Of a DNA stretch of 64,000 bases, positions 17,908-27,536 are shown piece by piece. Under the pieces are notes generated by a model, which was given only the letters and a program-made list of their open reading frames with translations, was not told where the DNA came from and searched no databases. The position numbers and the translations under genes are program-made. Source of the DNA: CANLBN01 sp034111645 (GTDB taxonomy: Bacteria > Pseudomonadota > Gammaproteobacteria > Pseudomonadales > Cellvibrionaceae); assembly GCA_034111645.1 (NCBI GenBank), contig JAWUWW010000008.1, positions 1 to 64,000 on the forward strand. Reading direction: 5' to 3'. Every line of letters starts with the position of its first letter. Within the stretch, counting starts at the first letter, position 1.

Positions 17908-19143
17908 TTATTTAAAGTAGTCGCCGTCAATTAACACCGTAGAATTTTTCATCAGACCAAGTTTGAAATAAGCATGGCTTTTTTCATGTTCATCCATATA
18001 ATCTAAAAGGCGCGCAAGTTCTGCATATGTTTCTGCGCGTGATTGTAATTTTAAACTTGTTTCAAAAAAATCGATGGCGCGACCCCATTGTTGGTTTTGA
18101 ATGCATAATCTACCAAGGGCCAATAGTAATTGTGAACTATCTGCATGCTTAGTTAGCCATTTTTCCGCAGTTTGCAATGGCCGCTTTTTATCACTGCAAT
18201 TTAATAAGCCATACAAATCTACCCATTGATCAAACCATTGTTTTGCAAGCGCAGACGATAGACATTTTTCTGCGTTATCATGCTCAGATAATGTCATCAG
18301 CTGCGAGCAATATACAAATAGAATGTCTTCTTTCTGTTGGATTTTTGTTGGCATATCTGACCAGATTTTATTGAGCTCTACTTTTTTATCATCAATTGGC
18401 AAGGTGCTTAATTTTTTTATTTTTTCATTTAGTTGAGAACGATATAAATTGAGCTCTACCGCATTCAATTCTTCAGTAGTGATCGTATTATTTTTTGAGA
18501 GTATAGGCAGTAGTTTTTTCAATTCGCTCCAATCTTTAAGCTGTGTATAAACTTGAAGACGAAGATTAAGAATGACCGGATGTTCTGCACGAATATCTGA
18601 CGCGCGCTCAAGTGTTGCTAATGTTTGTTCATATTGTTTATTGCCAAATTGCATGCGCGCTTGTGTGAGTGCGATGGCAAGGCTGCCTCGGGTCGTGCTT
18701 GTCTCTGCCTTATGTAAAAGTTCAAGTGCTCCCTGTTCATCACCAAGCGCATAAGCGCTGCGAGCAGCAGCTAAATAATTAATAGTGGGAGCTTTAACTT
18801 TGCTTGCAGACTGGGTTAATTTTTTTCGAGCTAATGCCCAGTTTTCTTCAATAAAATCAATTAAACCATCAACCGTTTTAGCTTGAGCTTTGTCATCGCC
18901 CATGCCAAAAAGTTTTTGTTTTGTGTATTTGACACTATTAAAACTTCCATGAAAAATTGTAGAGATAAGCCAGATTAAAAAAATGATAGAAAAGATAATC
19001 AATAGAGCAAACCAAAGATTCATCTCGATACTAGTTTTATTCCATACAATTAATAAATAACTAGTGCTGCCTTCCTCAAGAACCTGATAAGTAATAGAGC
19101 CTACTATTAAAAAAATACAAAAGAACAGTAAACCGCGAATCAT
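17908..19143 (-). CDS. hemY: HemY, TPR membrane protein of the heme operon
   Basis: 411 residues. Two N-terminal membrane segments (about 3-22 and 42-62) are followed by a TPR-rich part (TINYLAAARSAYALGDEQGALELLHKAE, ALGRLCIQNQQWGRAIDFFETSLKL, TYAELARLLDYMDEHEKSHAYFKLGL). Proteobacterial HemY is unrelated to the Bacillus protoporphyrinogen oxidase of the same name; it is an inner-membrane protein linked to late heme synthesis, with its exact role unsettled. Its start overlaps the hemX stop by 4 nt. Last gene of hemCDXY. Confidence 0.92.
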   Translation of the reverse strand: MIRGLLFFCIFLIVGSITYQVLEEGSTSYLLIVWNKTSIEMNLWFALLIIFSIIFLIWLISTIFHGSFNSVKYTKQKLFGMGDDKAQAKTVDGLIDFIEENWALARKKLTQSASKVKAPTINYLAAARSAYALGDEQGALELLHKAETSTTRGSLAIALTQARMQFGNKQYEQTLATLERASDIRAEHPVILNLRLQVYTQLKDWSELKKLLPILSKNNTITTEELNAVELNLYRSQLNEKIKKLSTLPIDDKKVELNKIWSDMPTKIQQKEDILFVYCSQLMTLSEHDNAEKCLSSALAKQWFDQWVDLYGLLNCSDKKRPLQTAEKWLTKHADSSQLLLALGRLCIQNQQWGRAIDFFETSLKLQSRAETYAELARLLDYMDEHEKSHAYFKLGLMKNSTVLIDGDYFK

Positions 19144-20543
19144 AACGCTTTCTCCTGTGTTGCAGTATTGGTTATAGATTCAGGAGTTGGTTCTTTAGTT
19201 GTTGACTTGTTTTCGTCATTTAGCTTGTGAAATTGATCAATATAATCAGTTAACAATTTAGTTGAGCGATTAATAGTCGGTATTTTTTGAACTATTTCTT
19301 TGTTGAGCAATTTGTTAATTTCATGATTAATAACTTCATATTCAGAATAATGTGAGTAATAGCTCTTCCACCATATCTGAGCCTTTTTTAAGCTAGATTG
19401 ATAAATAAGTTCTTCTTCATGTAACAGTGAATACTGAGCCTGTTCTAGCATTAACATTAAATTGTTAATGGTTTGTAATTGTAGTTGTTCACTAATTAAT
19501 AAGTCAGGTGCTTGATCATGTTGCCTAACTTGCACAAAACTTTTAAGCTCGGCTAATACTTTGTTAAGGCTTGCAATAGCTTGAGAATACCATTTGTTAG
19601 ATGTGTCATCAGCTATAGACATTTCGACATTAATAGATTCGCTTTTGGGACGAAATGGAATTAACGGCAAGGCTTGAATTTCATCTTTGAGTGCTGATAA
19701 CTGTAAATAAATACCGGGTCTATCAACTGCTTTTGCAAGCCTTAATGCGATCATCTCTGCAGCGATAGCGCTTCGGGTTGGCATTAACTCTGCGTCATCG
19801 ATATTGATTAAAATATCATCCGCAGATTGGAGAAGAGCTTGCGCACCAACAGTACTATTTTCTACCAAAAGTCGCTGGCTTGCTAACCTTAATAAATAAC
19901 GCGCTTCAGCCAATAACCAATCGTTTCTACTGGTGCCGGCAAGTGCGCGAAGTCGCTCAGTATGGCTATCAAGACGTTGATTAATTTGTGTTTGTAATGC
20001 GTCTTGATCTTTTTTAATTGTGTTTAAAAACTCAGCTTGATCAGAATTTTTATTGGCTTGTTCTTGGCTTAAGGCCTCAATTTTTGAAAGCTGTTCATTA
20101 TTTTCTGATTCAATCGACGATAGGCGTTGCTCTTGTTGCGAAGAGTAATCTTGCCAAAAACGGAATCCAAAAAATCCGCCAGCAACAAGACCAATAATTA
20201 ATAAGAGCAGAATGATTAAAGCAATACTGCCGAGTTTTGAAGTCTTCTGCGGAGACTCTGAGACTTTAGTTTTATCTGGAGCGGTTGCTTTAGATGGCGG
20301 CATTGCCTTCTTGATCTCTTTGTCTATTGTGGATTTGCTAGGAGCTGGTGAGTCTTTTTTATCCGTCACATTAGATTTAGATGTTGTTTTGTCGGCATTG
20401 CCATCGGCAATCGTCTGATCAAGGCTAGCATCAGTGTTGGCGGTGGTTGGCGAGGATTCTAACGCCTTATTTGGCTTATCAATAGCTTCCGTTGTCGTTT
20501 TTATAGTTTTGTCGTCAGTTGATTTATTATCTTCGCCAGTCAT
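19140..20543 (-). CDS. hemX: HemX-family membrane protein (heme operon)
   Basis: 467 residues. A long Lys/Thr/Ser/Asp-rich cytosolic N-terminus (about 1-100) is followed by one membrane segment (about 105-125, LGSIALIILLLLIIGLVAGG), a coiled coil (about 130-190) and the HemX core with SRNDWLLAEARYLLRLASQRLLVENSTVGAQALLQSADDIL. It is often labelled uroporphyrinogen-III methyltransferase, but the sequence has no SAM-binding motif and the role is uncertain. It overlaps hemD by 17 nt and hemY by 4 nt, indicating tight coupling. Confidence 0.92.
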   Translation of the reverse strand: MTGEDNKSTDDKTIKTTTEAIDKPNKALESSPTTANTDASLDQTIADGNADKTTSKSNVTDKKDSPAPSKSTIDKEIKKAMPPSKATAPDKTKVSESPQKTSKLGSIALIILLLLIIGLVAGGFFGFRFWQDYSSQQEQRLSSIESENNEQLSKIEALSQEQANKNSDQAEFLNTIKKDQDALQTQINQRLDSHTERLRALAGTSRNDWLLAEARYLLRLASQRLLVENSTVGAQALLQSADDILINIDDAELMPTRSAIAAEMIALRLAKAVDRPGIYLQLSALKDEIQALPLIPFRPKSESINVEMSIADDTSNKWYSQAIASLNKVLAELKSFVQVRQHDQAPDLLISEQLQLQTINNLMLMLEQAQYSLLHEEELIYQSSLKKAQIWWKSYYSHYSEYEVINHEINKLLNKEIVQKIPTINRSTKLLTDYIDQFHKLNDENKSTTKEPTPESITNTATQEKAL

Positions 20544-21333
20544 AGAGTGCCTCTATCATGCCTTCGTGAGTCGCATTCTCTGCGACAATAATATGTTTGA
20601 ATGCTAAATCTTTTGCTATTTGAGCAACGCGAAGCCCGGGTAACAATAAGGCGGTTTGTTGCATCCAGCGTAATGTCTCAATGTTGTTATTAGTTTTTAA
20701 CAGTTGACATAAGTTATCTAAGGTCTCGCCACTATGCACACTAATTACGGGCGTTAATACCGTTTTCTTGAATAATGCTAAGGCTGTGATATCAATATTA
20801 TCTGGTGCTTTTCTTTCATATACTTCGCAATAATCTACTAAAGCTCCGCGGGCTTCAAGTGTATGGCCTAAATGTGTGCGGCCACCAAGACCACGGAAAA
20901 TTAATATTTTATCGGCATCGATACTATTTAGGCCATTTAATGACAGCAAATCTTCACTGTTCATTGCATGTTTAGGAAACTGAACACTAGCGCCAAACGC
21001 ATAGAGCTTATCGGCTAATAGCTTAGCGGTGCTGGCACCCACCGCAAAAAAATCAATATTACTGGGTAATTGTGGCCAATAATTATCTATTTCGGCTAAA
21101 CCATGATTAACGGCGTTTTGGCTGACAAAAATGATTTTAGAGTATTCATCTAAATGCATCACCCTGTTTTTTACAGCTTGCTTGGACGCGTCATCGCTCA
21201 ATGGGTAAATTTCAAGCATCGGTTGACAGCTTGTCTTGGCCCCAAGAATCTCTAATTGTGATGCCCACGGTAGCGCCTGAGCACTGGGTCGAGTAATAAG
21301 TATATGTAGGCCTGAAAGATCGATCTTAATCAT
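20527..21333 (-). CDS. hemD: Uroporphyrinogen-III synthase HemD
   Basis: 268 residues, cytosolic. It cyclises hydroxymethylbilane to uroporphyrinogen III. The family is divergent; support comes from the N-terminal ILITRPSAQALPWASQLEILGA, QPMLEIYPL, KIIFVSQNAVNHGL, FFAVGASTAKLLAD, ILIFRGLGGRTHLGHTLEARGALVDYCEVYER and its place directly after hemC (4-nt overlap), whose product is its substrate. It continues into hemX with a 17-nt overlap. Confidence 0.93.
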   Translation of the reverse strand: MIKIDLSGLHILITRPSAQALPWASQLEILGAKTSCQPMLEIYPLSDDASKQAVKNRVMHLDEYSKIIFVSQNAVNHGLAEIDNYWPQLPSNIDFFAVGASTAKLLADKLYAFGASVQFPKHAMNSEDLLSLNGLNSIDADKILIFRGLGGRTHLGHTLEARGALVDYCEVYERKAPDNIDITALALFKKTVLTPVISVHSGETLDNLCQLLKTNNNIETLRWMQQTALLLPGLRVAQIAKDLAFKHIIVAENATHEGMIEALYDWRR

Positions 21334-22283
21334 GATTTGATAATATCGTGACCATCATAAACCGCTTTCAAAATACGACCTGCCCCAGCTTTTAATAATT
21401 TATCGGCAAGCTCGATACCGATTTTTTCAGCATCAGCTACGAAACCGCTAATCTCATCTGTCAGAATCTCGGTCCCATCGGGATCGCCTACTAAGCCCCT
21501 AAGCCATAAACTGTTATTTTGATGAATAGCATAACAAGCAATGGGTACTTGGCAGCCCCCTTGCAATCGGCGATTCATAGCTCGCTCGGCACTGACAGCG
21601 GTGGCTGTTAAAGCATGATTCAATGGTGCCAAGAGTTCATGAGTAACAGCATCATCACTGCGGCACTCTATACCAACGGCTCCTTGGCCACCGGCTGGAA
21701 GACAAATTTCAGGAACAATATATTGGCTAATACGCGCTGCCATTTTGAGGCGAATAAGGCCGGCGCTGGCCAAAATGATAGCGTCATAGTCATCGGCATC
21801 AAGTTTTGCGAGGCGAGTATTAACATTACCTCTTAAGAATCTAATCTCTAAATCGGGACGAAGCGCTAACAATTGGCACTGTCTTCGTAAGCTAGAGGTG
21901 CCTACTATTGCACCTTGAGGAAGTTCGTCTAGGCGATTGTATTTATTAGAGACAAATGCGTCTCGAGGATCTTCGCGTTCACATATTACCGACAAGCTGA
22001 GACCATCGGGAAACTCCATCGGCACATCTTTCATTGAATGCACGGCAATATCGGCTTTATTATCTAACAAGGCGGTCTCTAGTTCTTTTACAAATAAGCC
22101 TTTACCGCCAACCTTTGCTAAAGGTACATCGAGTATTTTATCGCCACGGCTGGACATCGGTAAGAGTTCAACCTTTAGTTTTGGGTGAATCGATTCTAAC
22201 CTGCCCTTAACGTATTGGGCCTGCCAAAGAGCTAAAGCGCTCTTTCTCGTAGCAATACGCAATAAATGTGGTTTTGATGACAT
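21330..22283 (-). CDS. hemC: Porphobilinogen deaminase HemC
   Basis: 317 residues, usual length. It condenses four porphobilinogens to hydroxymethylbilane. Clear motifs: LRIATRKSALALWQAQYVK, SRGDKILD, GKGLFVKELE, DIAVHSMKDVP, CEREDPRDAFVS, GTSSLRRQCQLL, LRGNVNTRLAKLD and the dipyrromethane-cofactor cysteine region LQGGCQVPIACYA. First gene of hemCDXY. The 204-bp gap after algR likely holds the promoter. Confidence 0.97.
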   Translation of the reverse strand: MSSKPHLLRIATRKSALALWQAQYVKGRLESIHPKLKVELLPMSSRGDKILDVPLAKVGGKGLFVKELETALLDNKADIAVHSMKDVPMEFPDGLSLSVICEREDPRDAFVSNKYNRLDELPQGAIVGTSSLRRQCQLLALRPDLEIRFLRGNVNTRLAKLDADDYDAIILASAGLIRLKMAARISQYIVPEICLPAGGQGAVGIECRSDDAVTHELLAPLNHALTATAVSAERAMNRRLQGGCQVPIACYAIHQNNSLWLRGLVGDPDGTEILTDEISGFVADAEKIGIELADKLLKAGAGRILKAVYDGHDIIKS

Positions 22284-22487
22284 AAAAAATTCCGCTAAAA
22301 ATCACATCATAACAAAAGCATGACTTACTTTTCGATGTAATTGAACATTGCTAGAAAAACTTTGTGAAGAGGCGGTTTTGTTAGAGTACTAATATAACGG
22401 AGTATTAATGAAAGCAAGCTAGAAATAAAAGCGGAGTAAGACTAAGTATAAAATACCATCGAAAACCAAAAGTCTAATCTATTTATA

Positions 22488-23216
22488 TTATAAAACTTTC
22501 AATAAACTTTTAATCTTGCCTGCATAGCGTCTGCTGACTAAAGGCCGGTCTTCTATATTTGCAATGCGAAGGCTATACTGTCCTTGCCTATCACGGTCTA
22601 AGCCAAGAATATGTTTTATTGACACCAGCGAGTTTCGATGAATGCGAATAAACCGTCTTGAAAATTCTTCTTCTAATTCTTTTAATGTTTCATCAATTAA
22701 TACTTTTCCATTAACGCTGATTACCATCACATATTTTTGATCGGCCATAAAATAGCGAATATCTTCCAAGGCAATAAGCTCTATACCCCTGTGTCCTTTA
22801 GAGGTGATATGTCGACGCTGACTAAATGTCTGCTCTTCTTTAAGAAATCCTAATTGTAATTTACTGACATTTTTAGCTTTGTTAAGCGCCGACTCTAATT
22901 GCGCTTGTTGGACAGGTTTTAATAGGTAGCTGCTTGCGGAGGTATCAAATGCTTCGAGTGCATATTGGTCGTATGCCGTAGTAAAAATGATAGCAGGGGG
23001 TGCTTCTAGTTGGGCAATTTTTTTAGCGACTTCTAAGCCTGTATCACCTGGCATTTCAATATCTAATAAAACAATTTCAGGGTAATGTGCTGATATAGCA
23101 TCAAGTGCTTCAATACCATTTGCGGCTTCTGCAACGACTATATGACCGCACTCGATGAGCATATTGCATAGACGCTTTCGGGCGAGTGGTTCATCATCGA
23201 CAATAACAACGTTCAT
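22488..23216 (-). CDS. algR: LytTR response regulator, AlgR type
   Basis: 242 residues. The receiver domain (about 1-118) has VDDEPLARKRL, the phospho-acceptor Asp in VLLDIEMPGDTGLEV near 54, and LKPV. The C-terminal LytTR DNA-binding domain (about 140-240) has ISLED-like IRYFMADQKYVMV, FIRIHRNSLVSIKHI and PLVSRRYAGKIKSLL. In Pseudomonas, AlgR controls alginate, twitching motility and virulence and sits between hemC and fimS/algZ exactly as here. Orthology is inferred from that synteny; targets here are unknown. It starts one base after the kinase gene ends. Confidence 0.88.
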   Translation of the reverse strand: MNVVIVDDEPLARKRLCNMLIECGHIVVAEAANGIEALDAISAHYPEIVLLDIEMPGDTGLEVAKKIAQLEAPPAIIFTTAYDQYALEAFDTSASSYLLKPVQQAQLESALNKAKNVSKLQLGFLKEEQTFSQRRHITSKGHRGIELIALEDIRYFMADQKYVMVISVNGKVLIDETLKELEEEFSRRFIRIHRNSLVSIKHILGLDRDRQGQYSLRIANIEDRPLVSRRYAGKIKSLLKVL

Positions 23217-23217
23217 T

Positions 23218-24261
23218 CTATAGTTCTCTTTTTAAAGCATTTGCTTTTATTATTGGGAATCGAATAGTAACAAGATGTTGATTGGTTTGATCATTCAATT
23301 CCATTAGTAATTTAGCTTGACCACCAAAGTGCAGTTGCAAGCGCTTTTTAATATTGCTGAGCGCGATTTGATTGCCGCTTGAGTTGCGTCTTTTATCGAT
23401 TTCTGGAACAGGGTTGCTGATAGAGATGTGTAGCATCTGTTGATTTTGTTTGATCGATAATTTTACAACCCCACCCTTTATTAATAATAGTACACCGTGT
23501 CCGATAGCGTTTTCTAATAATGGCTGTAAAAATAAAGATGGCACTAAGGCATTTGGGATTTTTTCATCAAAATCCCATTCCATCGTTAAGCGATCAACCA
23601 GACGTATTTTTTCTATGGCGATATAGCGTCTGCATAAATCTATCTCTTCACTTAAACTAACAAGTCCAGGGCTTTGCAGGCTAGAGCGAAATAAATCGCT
23701 AAGATTTTCTACCGTTTTTTCTGCCATTTTTGGATCGAGATTAATTAAACTAGCAATAGTATTCATACTGTTGAATAAAAAATGGGGTCGAATACGAGAC
23801 TGCAAAGATTGAATCCTCGATTGCAGCTCTGCTTGCTGTTGATTGCTAAGCTGTTGCTGAAGATATAGATAACGCAATAAAATACCAGAAAATATAGCCG
23901 CAATAGTTGTTGAGCGCGCCCACAAGCCTATATCAACAGGTGCAGACACAAGCAAGGGAGATATCCACAAGATGAGTGCAGCGATAGCAGTGCAAATAAT
24001 AAAAGCTAGAGAGCCACTTAAACGCAATGAAAGTCGATTTAACAAAGGACGTAATTGGCATAGAACAAGGGCACAACTCAAGACTATCCATTGAATAATC
24101 ATTGATTTAATACCGAGAGAAACCCAAGTAAAGCTAATAGAGTAATCGGCGAGGATTAGCACTAGTGCTAAAAGTTCACCGATAAGAACTAACCCTAAAA
24201 TAGCAGACGGAGAACATAAATAAGGTAGCAATGGTAACGGCTGTTCTTGTTCATCGCTCAT
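23218..24261 (-). CDS. algZ: LytS-type sensor histidine kinase, AlgZ/FimS-like
   Basis: 347 residues. Five or so N-terminal membrane segments (about 17-135) precede a coiled coil of Gln-rich sequence (LQQQLSNQQQAELQSRIQ) and a His_kinase domain: SRIRPHFLFNSMNTIASLI carries the histidine, with an HATPase N box QPLLENAIGHG. As in FimS of Pseudomonas, the glycine-rich ATP-binding part looks reduced, although ALSNIKKRLQLHFG resembles a G2 box. Partner of the adjacent LytTR regulator. Divergent from argH, as in Pseudomonas. Confidence 0.86.
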   Translation of the reverse strand: MSDEQEQPLPLLPYLCSPSAILGLVLIGELLALVLILADYSISFTWVSLGIKSMIIQWIVLSCALVLCQLRPLLNRLSLRLSGSLAFIICTAIAALILWISPLLVSAPVDIGLWARSTTIAAIFSGILLRYLYLQQQLSNQQQAELQSRIQSLQSRIRPHFLFNSMNTIASLINLDPKMAEKTVENLSDLFRSSLQSPGLVSLSEEIDLCRRYIAIEKIRLVDRLTMEWDFDEKIPNALVPSLFLQPLLENAIGHGVLLLIKGGVVKLSIKQNQQMLHISISNPVPEIDKRRNSSGNQIALSNIKKRLQLHFGGQAKLLMELNDQTNQHLVTIRFPIIKANALKREL

Positions 24262-24441
24262 GTTTATCGCCAGATTAAAGTTATTATTGTCTTATATTAC
24301 ATCGTAGAAGTTTAGCATAGAATTTATTGAGCGCTAGTAATGCCAGTTGTTCGCCTTAAATATACTCCCTCAGATTATATCCGCTATAATGTGGATCTTT
24401 TTTTAACTGCTATTTGATAGCCATCATTTAACGAGCGCCTA

Positions 24442-25878
24442 ATGACTAAAAATTCGTCCGATTCAATTAATGCTAACGCTAGCCAACAAAAAGCGGCGAC
24501 TTCATCAGCTTGGGGTGGTCGTTTTGCAGAGGCAACAGACGCATTTGTTCAGCGCTTTACCGCTTCGGTCGATTTTGATCAACGCATGTATTTACAAGAT
24601 ATAGAAGGCTCTCTTGCTCATGCAACAATGTTAGCAAAAGTCGGTGTTCTTTCTGAAGATGAGAAACAGCAAATTTATACAGGCCTTGAAGCTGTTCGTG
24701 CCGATATAGAAGCTGGTACCTTTGAGTGGTCTATCGAGTTAGAAGATGTGCACATGAATATCGAGAGCGCTCTCACTAAGCGTATTGGTATTACCGGAAA
24801 AAAATTACATACCGGTCGCTCTCGCAACGATCAAGTAGCGACTGATATCCGGCTGTATCTGCGCGCTGCTATTGATAGCATCGGAGCTGAGGTGACTCGC
24901 TTACAGTCGGGCTTATTGATGGTCGCCGAGCGTGAATGCGATACCATAATGCCTGGTTTTACACATCTACAAATTGCACAGCCAGTTACCTTTGGACACC
25001 ATTTAATGGCATGGTTCGAAATGCTAAGCCGAGATTACGAGCGCTTTATGGATTGTAGGCAGCGTCTCAATCAATCGCCTCTAGGAGCAGCAGCGCTCGC
25101 GGGAACAACGTATCCTATTGATCGTGAATATACGGCAGAGTTATTAGGTTTTGATCGGCCCACGGCAAACTCTTTAGATTCTGTCAGTGATAGAGATTTT
25201 GCTATTGAGTTTTGTGCTGCGGCAAGTATTTTGTTGATGCATCTTTCACGCGCTAGTGAAGAATTAGTGTTGTGGACGTCATCTCAATTTGATTTTATTG
25301 ATCTGCCCGATCGTTTCTGTACGGGTTCATCAATCATGCCGCAAAAGAAAAATCCAGATGTGCCCGAACTTGTTCGCGGTAAAACAGGCCGCGTATACGG
25401 AAATTTAACAAGTCTGCTAACGTTAATGAAATCACAACCGCTGGCTTATAATAAAGATAACCAAGAAGATAAAGAGCCTCTCTTTGATACAATTGATACC
25501 GTAAGTGACTGCTTGCGCGCATTTGCAGATATGATTCCGGCGATAACTGCAAAAAAAGAAAATATGTATCAGGCTGCTAAAAAAGGTTTTTCTACCGCCA
25601 CAGATTTAGCAGATTATTTGGTGCGCAAAGGCATTGCTTTTCGCGACTCCCATGAAATAGTGGGTAAGTCTGTTGCTTATGGTATAAAACAAAGTAAAGA
25701 TTTATCTGAAATGACGTTAGAAGAATTGCAACAGTTTTCAAATAGTATTGAGCAAGATGTATTTGAGGTGTTAACACTTGAAGGTTCGGTTGCTGCAAGA
25801 AATCATATCGGCGGCACAGCACCTAGACAAGTTAAGCTTGCGGTTGCTAGGGCTAAGGCAATGCTCGCTCTGCGCTAG
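24442..25878 (+). CDS. argH: Argininosuccinate lyase ArgH
   Basis: 478 residues, homotetrameric cytosolic enzyme splitting argininosuccinate to arginine and fumarate. Signature GSSIMPQKKNPDVPELVRGK is at about 296-315, with the flexible-loop serine. Other motifs: WGGRFAEATDAFVQRF, EDVHMNIE, LHTGRSRNDQVATD and PGFTHLQIAQPVTFGHH. It carries an extra Ser/Asn/Ala-rich N-terminus of about 20 residues before the family start (SSAWGGRF). It is monocistronic, divergent from algZ. Confidence 0.97.
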   Translation: MTKNSSDSINANASQQKAATSSAWGGRFAEATDAFVQRFTASVDFDQRMYLQDIEGSLAHATMLAKVGVLSEDEKQQIYTGLEAVRADIEAGTFEWSIELEDVHMNIESALTKRIGITGKKLHTGRSRNDQVATDIRLYLRAAIDSIGAEVTRLQSGLLMVAERECDTIMPGFTHLQIAQPVTFGHHLMAWFEMLSRDYERFMDCRQRLNQSPLGAAALAGTTYPIDREYTAELLGFDRPTANSLDSVSDRDFAIEFCAAASILLMHLSRASEELVLWTSSQFDFIDLPDRFCTGSSIMPQKKNPDVPELVRGKTGRVYGNLTSLLTLMKSQPLAYNKDNQEDKEPLFDTIDTVSDCLRAFADMIPAITAKKENMYQAAKKGFSTATDLADYLVRKGIAFRDSHEIVGKSVAYGIKQSKDLSEMTLEELQQFSNSIEQDVFEVLTLEGSVAARNHIGGTAPRQVKLAVARAKAMLALR

Positions 25879-26081
25879 TGCCAATTGATTAAAAAATTTA
25901 GCCTCTAACTTAAGTTTATCAACTAACAGTCTATTTAAGTTTCAGGCAGAGCTTATGTATTTATACATAATTGTAAAAAATTATAGAAAGCTCATTTAGG
26001 TTAGTGGACAGCTACTGATTGATACACAAACTTGATGACAAGTGTGCTCTAAAAATGTCATGAGTTGTTTGTTGTTTTTAG

Positions 26082-26801
26082 TTAAAGGCTGCGTTGATTC
26101 ACGCGCTGACTGACTTGTTCGTTACTTTCAATGCGTTCGGAATATCGATCCACTAGATATTCTTTATGGTCGCGTGTGAGCAATGTGAATTTGATAAGCT
26201 CTTCTAAGACATCGACAATACGATTGTAGTAAGGCGATGGTTTCATACGGTTATTGTCGTCAAATTCCATAAAGGCTTTGGCCACAGAGGATTGGTTAGG
26301 AATAGTTAACATACGCATCCAACGACCTAGTATGCGCAGTTGATTAACCGTATTAAATGATTGCGAACCACCACAGACATGCATAACGGCTAATGTTTTT
26401 CCCTGCGTAGGTCTGACACCACCAAGCTCTAAGGGTACCCAATCTATTTGCGCCTTCATTATCCCTGTCATTGCGCCGTGGCGTTCAGGTGAACACCAAA
26501 CTTGCCCCTCAGACCACATCATTAATTGGCGAAGCTCGATAACTTTAGGGTGAGTATCTGCTTCACTATCGGGTAAAGGTAAATTTTTTGGATCAAAAAT
26601 CTTAGCATCTGCTCCCATATGATTTAACAGTAGCGCACATTCCTCGATGACCAAACGGCTATAGGATGTGTCGCGTAAAGAGCCATAGAGTAATAATATT
26701 TTTGGGGGCTGTTGGCTAGGCGATAAATTGAAATTTGACGAGCATATGTTTGGTTGCAATTTGCTATCGAGATTAGGTAGTGCTGAATTTTTTGGCTTCA
26801 T
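26082..26801 (-). CDS. arsH: ArsH-type NADPH-dependent FMN oxidoreductase
   Basis: 239 residues. ArsH is a flavodoxin-fold enzyme that oxidises trivalent methylarsenicals to the less toxic pentavalent forms. Signature pieces: ILLLYGSLRDTSYSRLVIEECALLL (FMN phosphate loop GSLR), WCSPERHGAMTGIMKAQIDW, RPTQGKTLAVM, GSQSFNTVNQLRILGRWMRMLTIPNQSSVAKAF and the C-terminal YLVDRYSER. It stands alone: no arsR, arsB or arsC is in the window. An N-terminal tail of about 30 polar residues precedes the fold. Confidence 0.9.
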   Translation of the reverse strand: MKPKNSALPNLDSKLQPNICSSNFNLSPSQQPPKILLLYGSLRDTSYSRLVIEECALLLNHMGADAKIFDPKNLPLPDSEADTHPKVIELRQLMMWSEGQVWCSPERHGAMTGIMKAQIDWVPLELGGVRPTQGKTLAVMHVCGGSQSFNTVNQLRILGRWMRMLTIPNQSSVAKAFMEFDDNNRMKPSPYYNRIVDVLEELIKFTLLTRDHKEYLVDRYSERIESNEQVSQRVNQRSL

Positions 26802-26918
26802 TAGATAGTTTCAATTAAGCGGGTGTAAAAATTATTTTCCAGTAGATAACTATAATTTGGTTCTATGACAATTTGATGACTTTTCTGTGAGTATATTTTA
26901 GGGTAAGTTTATATTTAG

Positions 26919-27353
26919 TTATTCAGTTTTGGGTATAAGCTTACGGAGTTTCCAGATTGGAATTAAAAGGCTAGCGGTAACAAAACTATTTAATAAAAAA
27001 GCAGTAACTACGCCATTAATGAGCGAGTAGGCAGAGTCTCCAATATGCCAAACTAATATAGCAGTGATTAAGCCTAACCATTTTTTCTTTGAGGGCGACT
27101 CGAAAAAGCTTTGCGATAAAACTAACAATAATATTCCCCAGCTAGCCACAGTCGGACCAAATAGAGAAATAACATAAGCCGCTTGCGAGCGCGCCTCTTC
27201 AGATAAAGCTATACCCTTAAACATTTCATTGACTAAAAGTGTTGCAATAATATTTGTTTGCGCTAGAAAAGGTAAAAGTATTCCTAGAATAATATGCGCA
27301 ATCGCCACAATCTTTATAATCAAAAAACACCTGTTGCTCGACGATAAATTCAT
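26919..27353 (-). CDS. Small membrane protein of unknown function
   Basis: About 144 residues from the Met at 27353; an earlier in-frame ATG at 27422 would add 23 polar residues. Four hydrophobic segments are visible (about 10-30, 55-75, 90-110, 118-137 from the shorter start), separated by short polar loops (FFESPSKKKW) and ending in a basic tail, so it is an integral inner-membrane protein. I do not recognise the family. It lies between arsH and the terminator of the HAMP gene, on the same strand as both. Confidence 0.6.
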   Translation of the reverse strand: MNLSSSNRCFLIIKIVAIAHIILGILLPFLAQTNIIATLLVNEMFKGIALSEEARSQAAYVISLFGPTVASWGILLLVLSQSFFESPSKKKWLGLITAILVWHIGDSAYSLINGVVTAFLLNSFVTASLLIPIWKLRKLIPKTE

Positions 27354-27480
27354 TTTATGCTCTGCTATAGGCTGTGAAGAATTATTTAATTCATGATAGA
27401 TAATGATGTGAGCAGAAATCAAGAAAATAAATTAATGTATACAAGATGACATGCGTCAAGCGAGCATAAACAAAAGCAAT

Positions 27481-27510
27481 AAAAAAGGCCATAATGTTAT
27501 GGCCTTTTTT
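27481..27510. terminator. Hairpin terminator after the HAMP sensor gene
   Basis: AAAAAAGGCCATAA and TTATGGCCTTTTTT form a perfect stem with a very small loop; each strand ends in a T run, so it terminates in both directions. It lies just after the 27537 stop on the minus strand. Confidence 0.92.
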
Positions 27511-27536
27511 ATTGAATGATTATTGGATAGTAGGCA

